Below, piece after piece: positions 56,613 through 64,000 of a stretch of 64,000 nucleotides of DNA. The stretch comes from Pseudomonas mangiferae (GTDB lineage Bacteria; Pseudomonadota; Gammaproteobacteria; Pseudomonadales; Pseudomonadaceae): the NCBI RefSeq assembly GCF_007109405.1, contig NZ_VJOY01000006.1:237986-301985 (forward strand), given 5' to 3'. The notes beneath the pieces are model-generated. The model worked only from the letters and a program-made list of their open reading frames with translations, searched no databases and had not been told where the DNA came from. Within the stretch, counting starts at the first letter, position 1; each line of letters opens with the position of its first letter. Position numbers and translations under genes: made by a program.

Positions 56613-57919
56613 AGCTGGTTGGTGAACTGGCCGACGGCTCCGACCACTTTCTGAGCGCCGTCCTGGATCTCCACGATCACCTGGCCCGCCTGGCCTGCGA
56701 GTTCCAGGCCCTGGTCCGCCTGGCTTCGGCCTTCCTCGATCAGCGTGACCGCTTCGCTGGCCAGCCGCTGGTTCTGCTTCACCACGTCGACGATCTCTTC
56801 GGTCGCCTTGCTGGTCCGCGAGGCCAGTTGACGTACCTCGTCTGCCACCACGGCGAAACCGCGGCCCTGCTCACCGGCGCGGGCAGCCTCGATCGCGGCG
56901 TTGAGGGCCAGCAGGTTGGTCTGTTCGGCGATGCCGCTGATGGTCTTTATGATGGTTCCGATGACCTGGGACTGGTTGTCCAGGGCCTCGATGCCGGTCA
57001 CCGCCTTTTCCATCTTGGTAGCCAACTGCCGCATGACCTCGACCGTCTGCAGCGACACGCCCGAGCCCCGCTTGGCCGCCTCGTCGGTCAGCAGCGAGGT
57101 GTCGTATGCCAGGTTGGCGGCCTTAGAGATGGCGTTCTCCCGCTCTACCTGGCCGGTGATCACCGTGGCGAACTTGACCACCTTGTAGAGCCGGTCGTGG
57201 GCGTCGAACACCGGGTTGTAGGTGGCTTCCAGCCAGACCTCGTGGCCGCGGCTGTCGACCCGCTTGAAGCGGTCGGCGATGTAGTCGCCACGCCGCAGGC
57301 GGTCCCAGAAACGGACGTAGTTATCGGAGGTGTATTCCGACGGCTCGCAGAACATCCGGTGATGCTTGCCGATCACCTGGTCTGCGGTATAGCCCATGGC
57401 CTTGAGGAACAGGTCGTTGGCGGTGATGAGGTGCCCTTCGAGGTCGAACTCGGCGACGGCGGTCGAGCGCAGCAGCGCCTTGAGCATGCTTTCGTGCTCG
57501 CGGGAGGTCTCGATGGTGCGGGTGAGGTTACTGGAATAGAGGGAAAAGCCCTTGAGGGTGCCGCGCGAATCGCGGATCGGCTGCAGGATGCTGCGTAGCC
57601 ATGCCTCCTTGCCGTTCCCGCGGATAAGACGCAGGGCGCCGCTGAAATGTTCGCCGTTGCTGATGCACTTGCTGAGGCGCATCCCGAACTCGGAGTTCCT
57701 GATGTAGACCGGCACGAGTTCCACCAGCGGGCGGCCGATCACGTCCTGGGCCTTGAGCGCCATTTCGTTCTCGAAGTTCGTGTTGACCGAGTCGATGTGC
57801 CCCCGGGCATCGAGATAGACCGCCATCATCTCGTTGTCCAGGCTGTCCTTGACCTGTTCCATCGACGAGAGCTGCTCGCGCAGGGCGTGCAACTGTTTTT
57901 TCAAGCGTCCGTTGAACAT
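56603..57919 (-). CDS. soluble PAS-PAS methyl-accepting chemotaxis protein, BdlA-like
   Basis: The 438-aa protein has no transmembrane segment. Two PAS domains ([20 protein letters not shown] and [36 protein letters not shown]) precede a short MCP signalling domain with the hairpin tip [20 protein letters not shown] and [15 protein letters not shown]. This is the architecture of BdlA, which triggers biofilm dispersion in P. aeruginosa, and of related soluble receptors. Identity with BdlA itself is not certain. Confidence 0.82.
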   Translation of the reverse strand: MFNGRLKKQLHALREQLSSMEQVKDSLDNEMMAVYLDARGHIDSVNTNFENEMALKAQDVIGRPLVELVPVYIRNSEFGMRLSKCISNGEHFSGALRLIRGNGKEAWLRSILQPIRDSRGTLKGFSLYSSNLTRTIETSREHESMLKALLRSTAVAEFDLEGHLITANDLFLKAMGYTADQVIGKHHRMFCEPSEYTSDNYVRFWDRLRRGDYIADRFKRVDSRGHEVWLEATYNPVFDAHDRLYKVVKFATVITGQVERENAISKAANLAYDTSLLTDEAAKRGSGVSLQTVEVMRQLATKMEKAVTGIEALDNQSQVIGTIIKTISGIAEQTNLLALNAAIEAARAGEQGRGFAVVADEVRQLASRTSKATEEIVDVVKQNQRLASEAVTLIEEGRSQADQGLELAGQAGQVIVEIQDGAQKVVGAVGQFTNQLTT

Positions 57920-58066
57920 GGAGCACCTTGCGCGAAGCGAGAAGGAAGGATCGGGGGCTGCGCCCTGGCTCTTCAGGCGGCTGCCGAAGAGGTGATATCG
58001 ATTAGCCAGACTGCCGGTCAGGCCATTTCAATACTAGGCACGCAACCCGGGGTTTTCCAGAATCAC

Positions 58067-58768
58067 TCAGGGGGTCGACGCCTCGTCCACGCCGTCGAAA
58101 CGCCATTTGATGGAGCGGAAATTGACCAGCCACGCGTGTTGGGAAAACACCTCTCCGATCCACCAACCGGCGGCGTTATCGGAGTTCCCGAAATCCTTGT
58201 CGTGAACGTCGGCATGGTGGAGCGTCTTCCATTTTCCGTGGCGACCCCGGGACCACAGGGTGTACTGGATGCGCTGGCAGGGGGGAAGCACGCGGACTTC
58301 CACCCGGTAGGTCAGGGCGTCCTGCAGTTCGAGGGGGCTCTGGGAGTCCTGACCGTGGACGCAATTGCCGGTGGCCCAGTAGCTTTCGATGGCGACGGTA
58401 TTGGTGTAGTCGGTCTGGGTGCACTCGCCGTTGCAGCCATAGGCGGAGACGTTGCCGATGACAATGCCTTTCCCCTGCAGTGAGGGCTGGCCGGTCTCGG
58501 CATCCGTGGTGCGGCCGATGCCGATGGTCAGGTGGCCGATATTGGCTTGGGTGAAATAGTTGGGGCTGCTGAATTCGAAGGACAGACAGGCCTCCTCCGC
58601 GAAGGAACGCCCGGTCTGGAAGGCGAGCAGCGCGCCTTCCTGGAGCCCCTGGGGCGTGAACACGTGGTAGGCATCCTTCACGTGGGTGAAGACGGCCCAC
58701 TTCATCTTGCCGGTCCTGTCATCCGCGGCCGTACGAGCGATCGACTTGCGTATATGTTCCTGGGGCAT
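58067..58768 (-). CDS. protein of unknown function (233 aa)
   Basis: The ATG at 58768 gives MPQEHIRKSIARTAADDRTG. There is no signal peptide. The body is rich in aromatic residues and short beta-like stretches (FTHVKDAYHVFTPQGLQEGA, NYFTQANIGHLTIGIGRTTD, CVHGQDSQSPLELQDALTYR, GWWIGEVFSQHAWLVNF), which suggests a beta-sandwich, perhaps a lectin-like or carbohydrate-binding fold. Cys residues occur as CNGEC. It stands alone on the minus strand. I recognise no family. Confidence 0.68.
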   Translation of the reverse strand: MPQEHIRKSIARTAADDRTGKMKWAVFTHVKDAYHVFTPQGLQEGALLAFQTGRSFAEEACLSFEFSSPNYFTQANIGHLTIGIGRTTDAETGQPSLQGKGIVIGNVSAYGCNGECTQTDYTNTVAIESYWATGNCVHGQDSQSPLELQDALTYRVEVRVLPPCQRIQYTLWSRGRHGKWKTLHHADVHDKDFGNSDNAAGWWIGEVFSQHAWLVNFRSIKWRFDGVDEASTP

Positions 58769-58817
58769 GGTGTTTCTCCTATGAGGCTTCTGGGGAGTGT
58801 CGCTTGGCAGAAGGCAA

Positions 58818-58838
58818 ATGGCAGATGGCAGATGGCAG
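58818..58838. repeat. heptanucleotide tandem repeat (ATGGCAG x3)
   Basis: Three perfect copies of ATGGCAG, flanked by partial copies on both sides (tggcag before, gggcag after), lie just upstream of the unknown 233-aa gene. Confidence 0.75.
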
Positions 58839-59040
58839 AAGGGCAGTCCCAAGGATCGGGTTCCCTGCACTGTCGGGCGGGAAGGCTTCACGCTGGAGGA
58901 TGGTTTCCGGCCCCACTGCCAACACAGGTACGTTGGAGAATCGGCGTCAGGCCGAACCGAGCACACACGTTGAGCGCGAAAGAATTTCACGTTCGCTTTT
59001 CCGGTTTGCCAGGCGGTTACGTCTCATAGTGGCTTACAAA

Positions 59041-59055
59041 CGAGTAGCATTCTCA
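59041..59055. promoter_or_regulatory. possible Fur box upstream of the TonB receptor
   Basis: CGAGTAG-C-ATTCTCA partly matches the Fur 7-1-7 consensus: the right half is good and the left half poor. It lies 45 bp before the start of a siderophore receptor gene, where a Fur site is expected. Confidence 0.35.
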
Positions 59056-59099
59056 AACGTAGAGTTGCCGCTTCCCTGCCAATACCCAAGGACATCGAG

Positions 59100-61532
59100 A
59101 TGTCTGCCGAAACCTATAAATTGTCGCCGCTTTCCCGTGCACTGAATTCCCTTCGCCAGCCGATGACGGCGGCCGCGCTCTTCCTGTCCGTGGGGACGGC
59201 AGGAATGGCGATGGCCGCTCCCTTGAACATCCCGGCTCAGTCCCTGGACAGTGCATTGCGCGAACTGGGCCAGCAATCCGGCCTGCAGATTCTGTATTCG
59301 CCCGACGTGGTGCAAGGCAAGCGTGCGACGGCAGTACGCGGCGACCTGGAGCCTGAAGCGGCCCTGCGCCGCCTGCTGGACGGCACCGGCCTGCGGTATC
59401 AGCTGGACAACGGTACCGTGATCCTCACCAGCGCGGCGGAAGGCGGCTCGCTGGAGCTGGGCGCCACCACCATCAACAGCTCGACCCTCGGCCAGACCAC
59501 CGAGAACACCAGCTCCTACACCACCGGCGAGACCGGGGCCGCCACCAAGCTGCCCCTGAGCCTGCGGGAAACCCCCCAGTCGGTCAGTGTGGTCACCCGG
59601 CAATTGATGGACGACCAGAACCTCAAGACGCTGGACGAGGTGCTGAATTTCACCCCGGGCGTCACCGTGAACCACCGCGACAGCGAGCGCTTCACCTTCT
59701 ATTCCCGCGGTTTCGCCATCCAGAACTACCAGTACGACGGCATTCCCTCCCAGGTGGTCAACGAGTCCCAGCAATACACCGGCAGCCTGCTGGACATGGC
59801 GATCTACGACCATGTTGAAGTATTGCGGGGGGCGTCCGGCCTGATGAGCGGGGCAGGCTACCCGTCCGCGACCATCAACCTGGTGCGCAAGCGGCCTACC
59901 TCGGACTTCCAGGGCTACCTGACCGGCGAGGCCGGTTCCTGGGACCACTACCGCACCGAGGGCGACGTCTCCGGCAAGCTGAACGACAGCGGCACCATCC
60001 GCGGCCGCCTGGTGGGGGTCTACCAGCAGCAGAATTCCTTCATCGACTACTACAAGCGGGACAAGCGCGTCCTGTACGGCGCCCTGGACGTGGATCTCAC
60101 CGACGATACCCTGCTGCGCCTCAGCCTGGACTACCAGAACAACAACTCCGACGGCGTCAGCTTCGGCCATATCCCGCTGTTCTTCAGCGACGGCTCCCAG
60201 ACCAACTTCTCGCGCTCCTTCAACCCGGCGACGCGCTGGAGCTACCTGGACAACACCCACTACACCTTCACCAGCATCCTCGAGCAGAAGCTCGGCTACG
60301 ACTGGACCCTGAAGGCCGCCTACAGCCACCAGTACTCCTACCGCAAGGGCACGACCGGGTCGGCGAGTGGCGGGCAGCCCGATCCCGACAACGGGGCCGG
60401 CGCCTTCATGTACGTCAACCGTCTGGACAGCCACCAGTACCAGGACACCCTGGACGTGTACGCCTCGGGCCCGTTCCAACTGCTGGGCCGCCAGCACGAG
60501 CTGGTGGTGGGGGGCAGTACCTCCCGCACCCACCTGAACTACCCCACCTACGAGCGAGCCAACCCGGAGGTGCCTGACATCTTCGCCTGGGACGGCCGGC
60601 AGATTCCCAAGCCGCATTTCTCCAAGACCGAGGACAACCTGTCGCGCCTGCGCCAGTCGGGGGTCTACACCGCGCTCAAGCTCAAGCCGTTCGACCCGCT
60701 GTCCATCATCCTCGGCACCCGGGTGACCTGGTGGGACGAGCATGACGAAACCAGCGATGCCTTCAGCGGCGAGACCACCGCGCTGGACAAGAACAAGAAG
60801 ACCGGCAAGGTAATTCCCTACGCCGGGGTCATCTATGACCTGAACGAGAACTACTCGGTCTACGCCAGCTACACCAACATCTTCCTGCCGCAGATGTACT
60901 ACAAGACCGCCAACAACAGTGCGATCGACCCGCTCGAAGGGGACAACTACGAGATCGGCATCAAGGGCGAATTCTACGACGGCAAGCTCAACACCAGCCT
61001 GGCGGTGTTCGAGGTCAAGCAGGACAACCTGCCGCAGTTCGTGGACGTGGACCTAGAGACCGGCCGGGAAACCTACCGGGCCATCAGCGGCACCAAGACC
61101 AAGGGGATCGAAACGGAGATCTCCGGCGAGTTGCTGCCGGACTGGAAGATCTTCGGGGGCTACACCTACCGCGAGGCCAAGGACGGCAACCACAAGCGCA
61201 TCGAGACCAACCAGCCGATGAACCTGTTCAAGCTGGGGACCACCTACCGGCTGCCGGGCGACCTGAATCGCCTGACCGTGGGCGGCAACGTCATCTGGCA
61301 GAGCGAGATGTACCACGAGATGTCGTTCGACGACGTGAACCGCAAGGCGACCCAGGACAGCTATGCGGTGGTCGGCCTGTTGGCGAACTATGAGGTCGAC
61401 CAGCACCTGACCCTGGGGTTGAACCTGAACAACCTGTTCGACAAGAAGTACTACGACGGCCTCGGCACCTTCAACTCGGGGTCCTATGGCGAGCCGCGCA
61501 ATGCGGTGGTCAGTGCGAAGTGGAAGTTCTGA
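59100..61532 (+). CDS. TonB-dependent siderophore receptor with signalling (STN) domain
   Basis: The 810-aa outer-membrane protein has a signal peptide ending GTAGMAMAA and an STN signalling domain (LNIPAQSLDSALRELGQQSG, GLQILYSPDVVQGKRATAV). A plug follows (KLPLSLRETPQSVSVVTRQL, IYDHVEVLRGASGLMSGAG), then a 22-strand barrel ending ...VVSAKWKF with a C-terminal Phe. FpvA and FiuA-type receptors share this plan. The STN domain implies it signals through a FecR-type anti-sigma, possibly FpvR 11.5 kb away, but no regulator is adjacent. It could be a ferripyoverdine or a xenosiderophore receptor. Confidence 0.9.
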   Translation: MSAETYKLSPLSRALNSLRQPMTAAALFLSVGTAGMAMAAPLNIPAQSLDSALRELGQQSGLQILYSPDVVQGKRATAVRGDLEPEAALRRLLDGTGLRYQLDNGTVILTSAAEGGSLELGATTINSSTLGQTTENTSSYTTGETGAATKLPLSLRETPQSVSVVTRQLMDDQNLKTLDEVLNFTPGVTVNHRDSERFTFYSRGFAIQNYQYDGIPSQVVNESQQYTGSLLDMAIYDHVEVLRGASGLMSGAGYPSATINLVRKRPTSDFQGYLTGEAGSWDHYRTEGDVSGKLNDSGTIRGRLVGVYQQQNSFIDYYKRDKRVLYGALDVDLTDDTLLRLSLDYQNNNSDGVSFGHIPLFFSDGSQTNFSRSFNPATRWSYLDNTHYTFTSILEQKLGYDWTLKAAYSHQYSYRKGTTGSASGGQPDPDNGAGAFMYVNRLDSHQYQDTLDVYASGPFQLLGRQHELVVGGSTSRTHLNYPTYERANPEVPDIFAWDGRQIPKPHFSKTEDNLSRLRQSGVYTALKLKPFDPLSIILGTRVTWWDEHDETSDAFSGETTALDKNKKTGKVIPYAGVIYDLNENYSVYASYTNIFLPQMYYKTANNSAIDPLEGDNYEIGIKGEFYDGKLNTSLAVFEVKQDNLPQFVDVDLETGRETYRAISGTKTKGIETEISGELLPDWKIFGGYTYREAKDGNHKRIETNQPMNLFKLGTTYRLPGDLNRLTVGGNVIWQSEMYHEMSFDDVNRKATQDSYAVVGLLANYEVDQHLTLGLNLNNLFDKKYYDGLGTFNSGSYGEPRNAVVSAKWKF

Positions 61533-61550
61533 CTTCGCCGACCCGTTGAG

Positions 61551-61585
61551 CGACGCTGGCCGAGAGCCGGCGTCGTTCTTTTCAT
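61551..61585 (+). terminator. terminator of the TonB receptor gene
   Basis: CGACGCTGGC and GCCGGCGTCG pair (one G-U) around a 5-base loop, followed by GTTCTTTT, 18 bp after the stop. Confidence 0.75.
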
Positions 61586-61609
61586 CATGTCGCTGAGAGC
61601 GATGCCGGC

Positions 61610-62116
61610 TCAGGCCGGTTGGCCCGGGCGGAGCCGGGCCATGTGGTGCACGTCCACATAGACGCCCTCGCGCAGGGCATAGCGCTTGCTGGTCCCTTCG
61701 ACGACGAACCCGTACTTGATGTACAGGGCCAGGGCGGCCTGGTTGTCGACGAACACCGTCATCTCGATCCGCTCGACGTTCAGCCAGCCATCGCAGAGTT
61801 CGATCATGGCCTCCATGAGCCGCGAACCCACGCCACGGCGCTGGGCCTGAGGCGCCACACCCATGCCGAAGCCCGCCACATGGCGCCGCCGCGGGCGGGT
61901 GTTGGTCTCCACGGTCAGCTGCCCCACGACCTGCCCGTTCAGGCACGCCACGAGCTTGTAGACGTGCTCCGTGGGCTGGGACAGGCGCTTCGTCCAGACT
62001 TCCTCGGAGGGGAAGGGCAGCTGCAGGGTGTCCCGGTAGACGCTGGGGTGGGCATAGAGCTGATGCAGGGCGGGCGCATCGGCAACTTCGCAATGGCGGA
62101 TCAGGATTTCGCTCAT
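61610..62116 (-). CDS. GNAT-family N-acetyltransferase
   Basis: The 168-aa protein starts MSEILIRHCEVADAPALHQL and has the GNAT acetyl-CoA loop (GMGVAPQAQRRGVGSRLM), then FVDNQAALALYIKYGFVVEG. It resembles the AaaT/YhhY-type acetyltransferases that act on amino acids, but the substrate is not certain. It lies just right of the TonB receptor terminator, convergent with it. Confidence 0.85.
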   Translation of the reverse strand: MSEILIRHCEVADAPALHQLYAHPSVYRDTLQLPFPSEEVWTKRLSQPTEHVYKLVACLNGQVVGQLTVETNTRPRRRHVAGFGMGVAPQAQRRGVGSRLMEAMIELCDGWLNVERIEMTVFVDNQAALALYIKYGFVVEGTSKRYALREGVYVDVHHMARLRPGQPA

Positions 62117-62193
62117 CGTTTCCTCCTGTATAGGACCTGGGCCAGGGTATCCGAGTGTCCCATGGCATGCATGACGCCTTGAGGAGAGGCCTG

Positions 62194-62340
62194 CTAGGTT
62201 CTGTACGAAACGTGCCTGCGCATCGGTGATGCTGCGTTAAACACAGGCTCAGACTGCTCATTTACAGCACGTAAACTCCGCTTCTTCGCCTGTTTTTGCC
62301 TTGCCTGACCTTCGCTCGACGACTTTCGTACAGAATCTAG
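62194..62340 (-). mobile_element. MITE-like element, copy 2 (147 bp)
   Basis: This is the same element as at 7444-7591 in the opposite orientation. Ends are CTAGGTTCTGTACGAAA and TTTCGTACAGAATCTAG, so one end has a single change. Inside there are two substitutions and one fewer A, giving about 97% identity. It lies in the gap between the GNAT gene and the glycolipid-binding protein gene. Confidence 0.8.
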
Positions 62341-62430
62341 GCGCCGAAGGCCCATCCGTCCGGCTCGAAGACGCCTGGGTGACGCAGCTATCCTGCCCAA
62401 GCGTGCGACTGAATCTGCCGGAGGAAACCC

Positions 62431-62985
62431 ATGAAGCGCCACTACCGTTGGAAAGCTCTGGAGGGTGCGGGGCTGGAACACCTCACCCTAGAAACCAATG
62501 CCCTCGGGGCCCGGGCGAACGGCGTGGTGATGGGGGAGCGGGGCGGTCAACCCTATGCGTTCTCCTATCAGGTGCAGGTCGACGAGCGCTGGAGAACCCG
62601 CAGGGTGGACATTCAGAGCCTGGACGAGGGCCCGTCGCTGTCCATCGAGGCGGATGGCGAGGGTCACTGGTACCAGCGAGAGGGCGGGGCGCCGTTGCCG
62701 CTGCTCACCGGCTGCATCGACGTGGACTTCGCCGCCACACCCTTCAGCAACGCCTTGCCGCTGCGTCGCTACCCATGGCAACCAGGGGAAGTGCGCGAAT
62801 TCAGCATGGCGTATATCGCCGTTCCCGATCTGCAACTGAGCGCGGTGCCGCAGCGCTATCGGTGCCTGGCGCCTGCCCGGCGCTTTCTCTACGACGCGCT
62901 GTTCAGGGACTTCCAGGCCGAGCTGGGCGTCGATGACGACGGCATCGTGGTGAGCTATCCGGGGCTCTTCCAGCGGCTTGCCTGA
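62431..62985 (+). CDS. putative glycolipid-binding domain protein
   Basis: The 184-aa protein (MKRHYRWKALEGAGLEHLTL) matches the putative glycolipid-binding family (PF06475 type) seen in pseudomonads and actinobacteria. WRTRRVDIQSLDEGPSLSIE, GCIDVDFAATPFSNALPLRR and FLYDALFRDFQAEL are characteristic. It has no signal peptide. The name reflects a structural similarity to lipoprotein-type carriers; the real ligand is unknown. Confidence 0.8.
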   Translation: MKRHYRWKALEGAGLEHLTLETNALGARANGVVMGERGGQPYAFSYQVQVDERWRTRRVDIQSLDEGPSLSIEADGEGHWYQREGGAPLPLLTGCIDVDFAATPFSNALPLRRYPWQPGEVREFSMAYIAVPDLQLSAVPQRYRCLAPARRFLYDALFRDFQAELGVDDDGIVVSYPGLFQRLA

Positions 62986-63150
62986 CACACGGCCGGTCCG
63001 ATGGCGAAATGCCCCTACGCCGAATGAACCGGGCTTTCCCCGGGGCAGTCAGTGAAAGAGCGGCAGGGTCGCAGCGCCCGCCGTCGAACGAATCGCAGCC
63101 GTGTAGCCGGGGCGCGACGCGCTCCCATAACGATAACGAGGAAATTGCCC

Positions 63151-63762
63151 ATGGCACGTACATCCCGATACGACCAGGCCCAGGTCCACGAACTTCTGCT
63201 CCAGGCGCTGGAAACCGAGCGTGGCGGCATCAAGATCTACACCCAGGCGATCCTGGCCGCCCAGAATGCCGACCTCAAGAAGGAGTGGCAGGAATACCTG
63301 GACGAAACCCGGACCCACGAGCAGGTGCTGACGCGGGTCTTCGAGCAATTGGGCATCGACACCGAGGAACCGAGCCCCGGGCGCAAGGTGGTCGCGCACC
63401 ATGGCGCCTCCCTGGTGGCCGCCATCGAGATGGCCATGGCCGAAGGCGAGCCCGGTGATGCCGAACTGGCCGCGGCCGAATGCGTGGTCTTGGCGGAAAC
63501 CAAGGATCACCAGAACTGGGAACTGATTGGCCACGTGGCTGAACGGGTGACCGGCGACCTGGGCAAGGTGCTCAAGGCTGCGTTCGAAGCGGTGGAACAG
63601 GACGAGGATCATCACCTCTACCACACCAAAGGCTGGACCCGGGAGCTGTGGATCCAGTCCCTGGGTTTCCCCGCCGTCCTGCCGCCCCCGGAAGAGGTCA
63701 AGCAGGTGGAAACCGCCATTGGCGCCTCACGAGCCGAAAAGGCCCGTGACAAGATGCTGTGA
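63151..63762 (+). CDS. ferritin-like domain protein
   Basis: The ATG at 63151 gives 203 aa. Four helices carry the carboxylate/His pattern of ferritin-like diiron proteins: LETERGGIKIYTQAI (E), YLDETRTHEQVLTRVFEQL (E, H), ECVVLAETKDHQNWELIG (E, H) and VEQDEDHHLYHTKGWTREL (E, H). It might store iron, detoxify peroxide or oxidise a substrate. I see no manganese-catalase or rubrerythrin metal motif. gaggaaat lies upstream of the ATG. Confidence 0.78.
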   Translation: MARTSRYDQAQVHELLLQALETERGGIKIYTQAILAAQNADLKKEWQEYLDETRTHEQVLTRVFEQLGIDTEEPSPGRKVVAHHGASLVAAIEMAMAEGEPGDAELAAAECVVLAETKDHQNWELIGHVAERVTGDLGKVLKAAFEAVEQDEDHHLYHTKGWTRELWIQSLGFPAVLPPPEEVKQVETAIGASRAEKARDKML

Positions 63763-63764
63763 TG

Positions 63765-63800
63765 CAATGAAGAACGGGCCCTCGGGCCCGTTCTTCATTG
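63765..63800. terminator. perfect palindromic terminator between convergent genes
   Basis: CAATGAAGAACGGGCCC and its exact complement pair around a 2-base loop, giving a 17-bp stem between the ferritin-like gene and ilvA. A and T stretches at the base fit bidirectional use. Confidence 0.88.
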
Positions 63801-63816
63801 TCGCCTGTGAGCCTGC

Positions 63817-64000
63817 TTACCCCAGGAATAGCCGGTAGGCGGGGTTGTCGGTCTCGTCCCAGTAGGGGTAGCTGATCTGCTCGAGGGCGGCGGGCAGCAG
63901 GTGGCGCTCGTCCTCGGGGACCTGCAGGGCGGCCACCACGCGGCCGTCGGCGGCGCCGTGGTTGCGGTAGTGGAACAGGGTGATGTTCCAGCGCCCGCCC
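63817..64000 (-). CDS. ilvA: threonine ammonia-lyase IlvA, C-terminal end (cut by window edge)
   Basis: The minus-strand frame entering from the right edge reads GRWNITLFHYRNHGAADGRV, VVAALQVPEDERHLLPAALE, then SYPYWDETDNPAYRLFLG and TAA at 63817-63819. This is the end of the C-terminal ACT-like regulatory domain of biosynthetic threonine deaminase, which makes 2-oxobutanoate for isoleucine synthesis. The rest of the gene is outside the window. Confidence 0.92.
   Translation of the reverse strand, partial: GGRWNITLFHYRNHGAADGRVVAALQVPEDERHLLPAALEQISYPYWDETDNPAYRLFLG

Larger units (their letters stand above)
58769..59099. other. intergenic region upstream of the siderophore receptor
   Basis: About 330 bp hold a heptamer array (58818-58838), a possible Fur site (59041-59055) and the promoter region of the TonB receptor. 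Between about 58850 and 59030 I see nothing supportable. Confidence 0.5.

Noticed and set aside
59034..60743. Minus-strand frame of about 569 codons opposite the TonB receptor
   Set aside because: It is a codon-bias shadow of the receptor gene.

Overview
The window is a high-GC chromosomal segment of a Pseudomonas species related to the P. aeruginosa / P. resinovorans group. The evidence is a complete block of late pyoverdine genes (pvdP, opmQ-pvdT-pvdR, fpvR/fpvI, pvdA, pvdQ), an fhpR-fhp-ppyR-nnrS nitric-oxide block beside queD, an mlaA-PilZ-rssB-rssC-tal-dusA block, and a bqsPQRS-like ferrous-iron two-component operon. PAO1 gene orders cited here are from memory.

Layout. 1-2113: a truncated LysR gene, a small membrane protein and an RlmN-type radical SAM methyltransferase. 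2114-7888: an AT-rich island with a two-gene (split) secreted Rhs system, a candidate immunity gene, the decayed tail of a tyrosine recombinase and a 148-bp MITE-like element. 7889-11581: metH. 11751-19242: an R-body (Reb) gene cluster, all on the minus strand. In transcription order it has a Crp/Fnr regulator, an ECF sigma factor, a RebB-like protein, a Thr-Pro-linker Reb-like protein, an unknown protein, a 725-aa adenosine-deaminase-like metalloenzyme, three unknown small proteins and two more RebB paralogues. 19522-24907: an MFS exporter, a DJ-1/AraC regulator, an orphan acidic protein, an acyltransferase and nfuA. 24959-29791: queD, fhpR and the NO-detoxification genes. 29805-33658: a frameshifted patatin gene and bqsPQRS. 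33681-40155: DUF4404, a HAD pseudoenzyme, mlaA, PilZ, rssB-rssC, tal and dusA. 40209-52784: pyoverdine maturation, export, signalling and synthesis, ending with a degenerate C39-like lipoprotein. 52823-58768: an amine oxidase, tRNA-Val(GAC) with a decayed integrase, an HD-domain gene broken by an amber codon, a haloacid dehalogenase, a BdlA-like chemoreceptor and an unknown protein. 59100-64000: a TonB-dependent siderophore receptor, a GNAT enzyme, the second MITE copy, a glycolipid-binding protein, a ferritin-like protein and the 3' end of ilvA.

How genes work together. Iron physiology dominates the right half: a Fur-like site lies between fpvR and fpvI, and three exact PvdS boxes (TAAAT-N16-CGT) precede pvdP, pvdR and pvdA. 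A BqsR-like direct repeat precedes bqsP. Three GT-N7-AC NorR/FhpR sites lie between fhpR and fhp. These sites give a coherent regulatory picture from sequence alone.

The most interesting part is the Reb cluster. R-bodies are coiled protein ribbons that extend on a trigger and, in Caedibacter, accompany an unidentified toxin. Here a large, apparently catalytically intact adenosine-deaminase-superfamily enzyme is embedded in the cluster with several unrecognised small proteins and two dedicated regulators. This makes it a candidate payload or nucleotide-acting defence enzyme for an R-body system. I know of no description of this pairing, but could not search for one.
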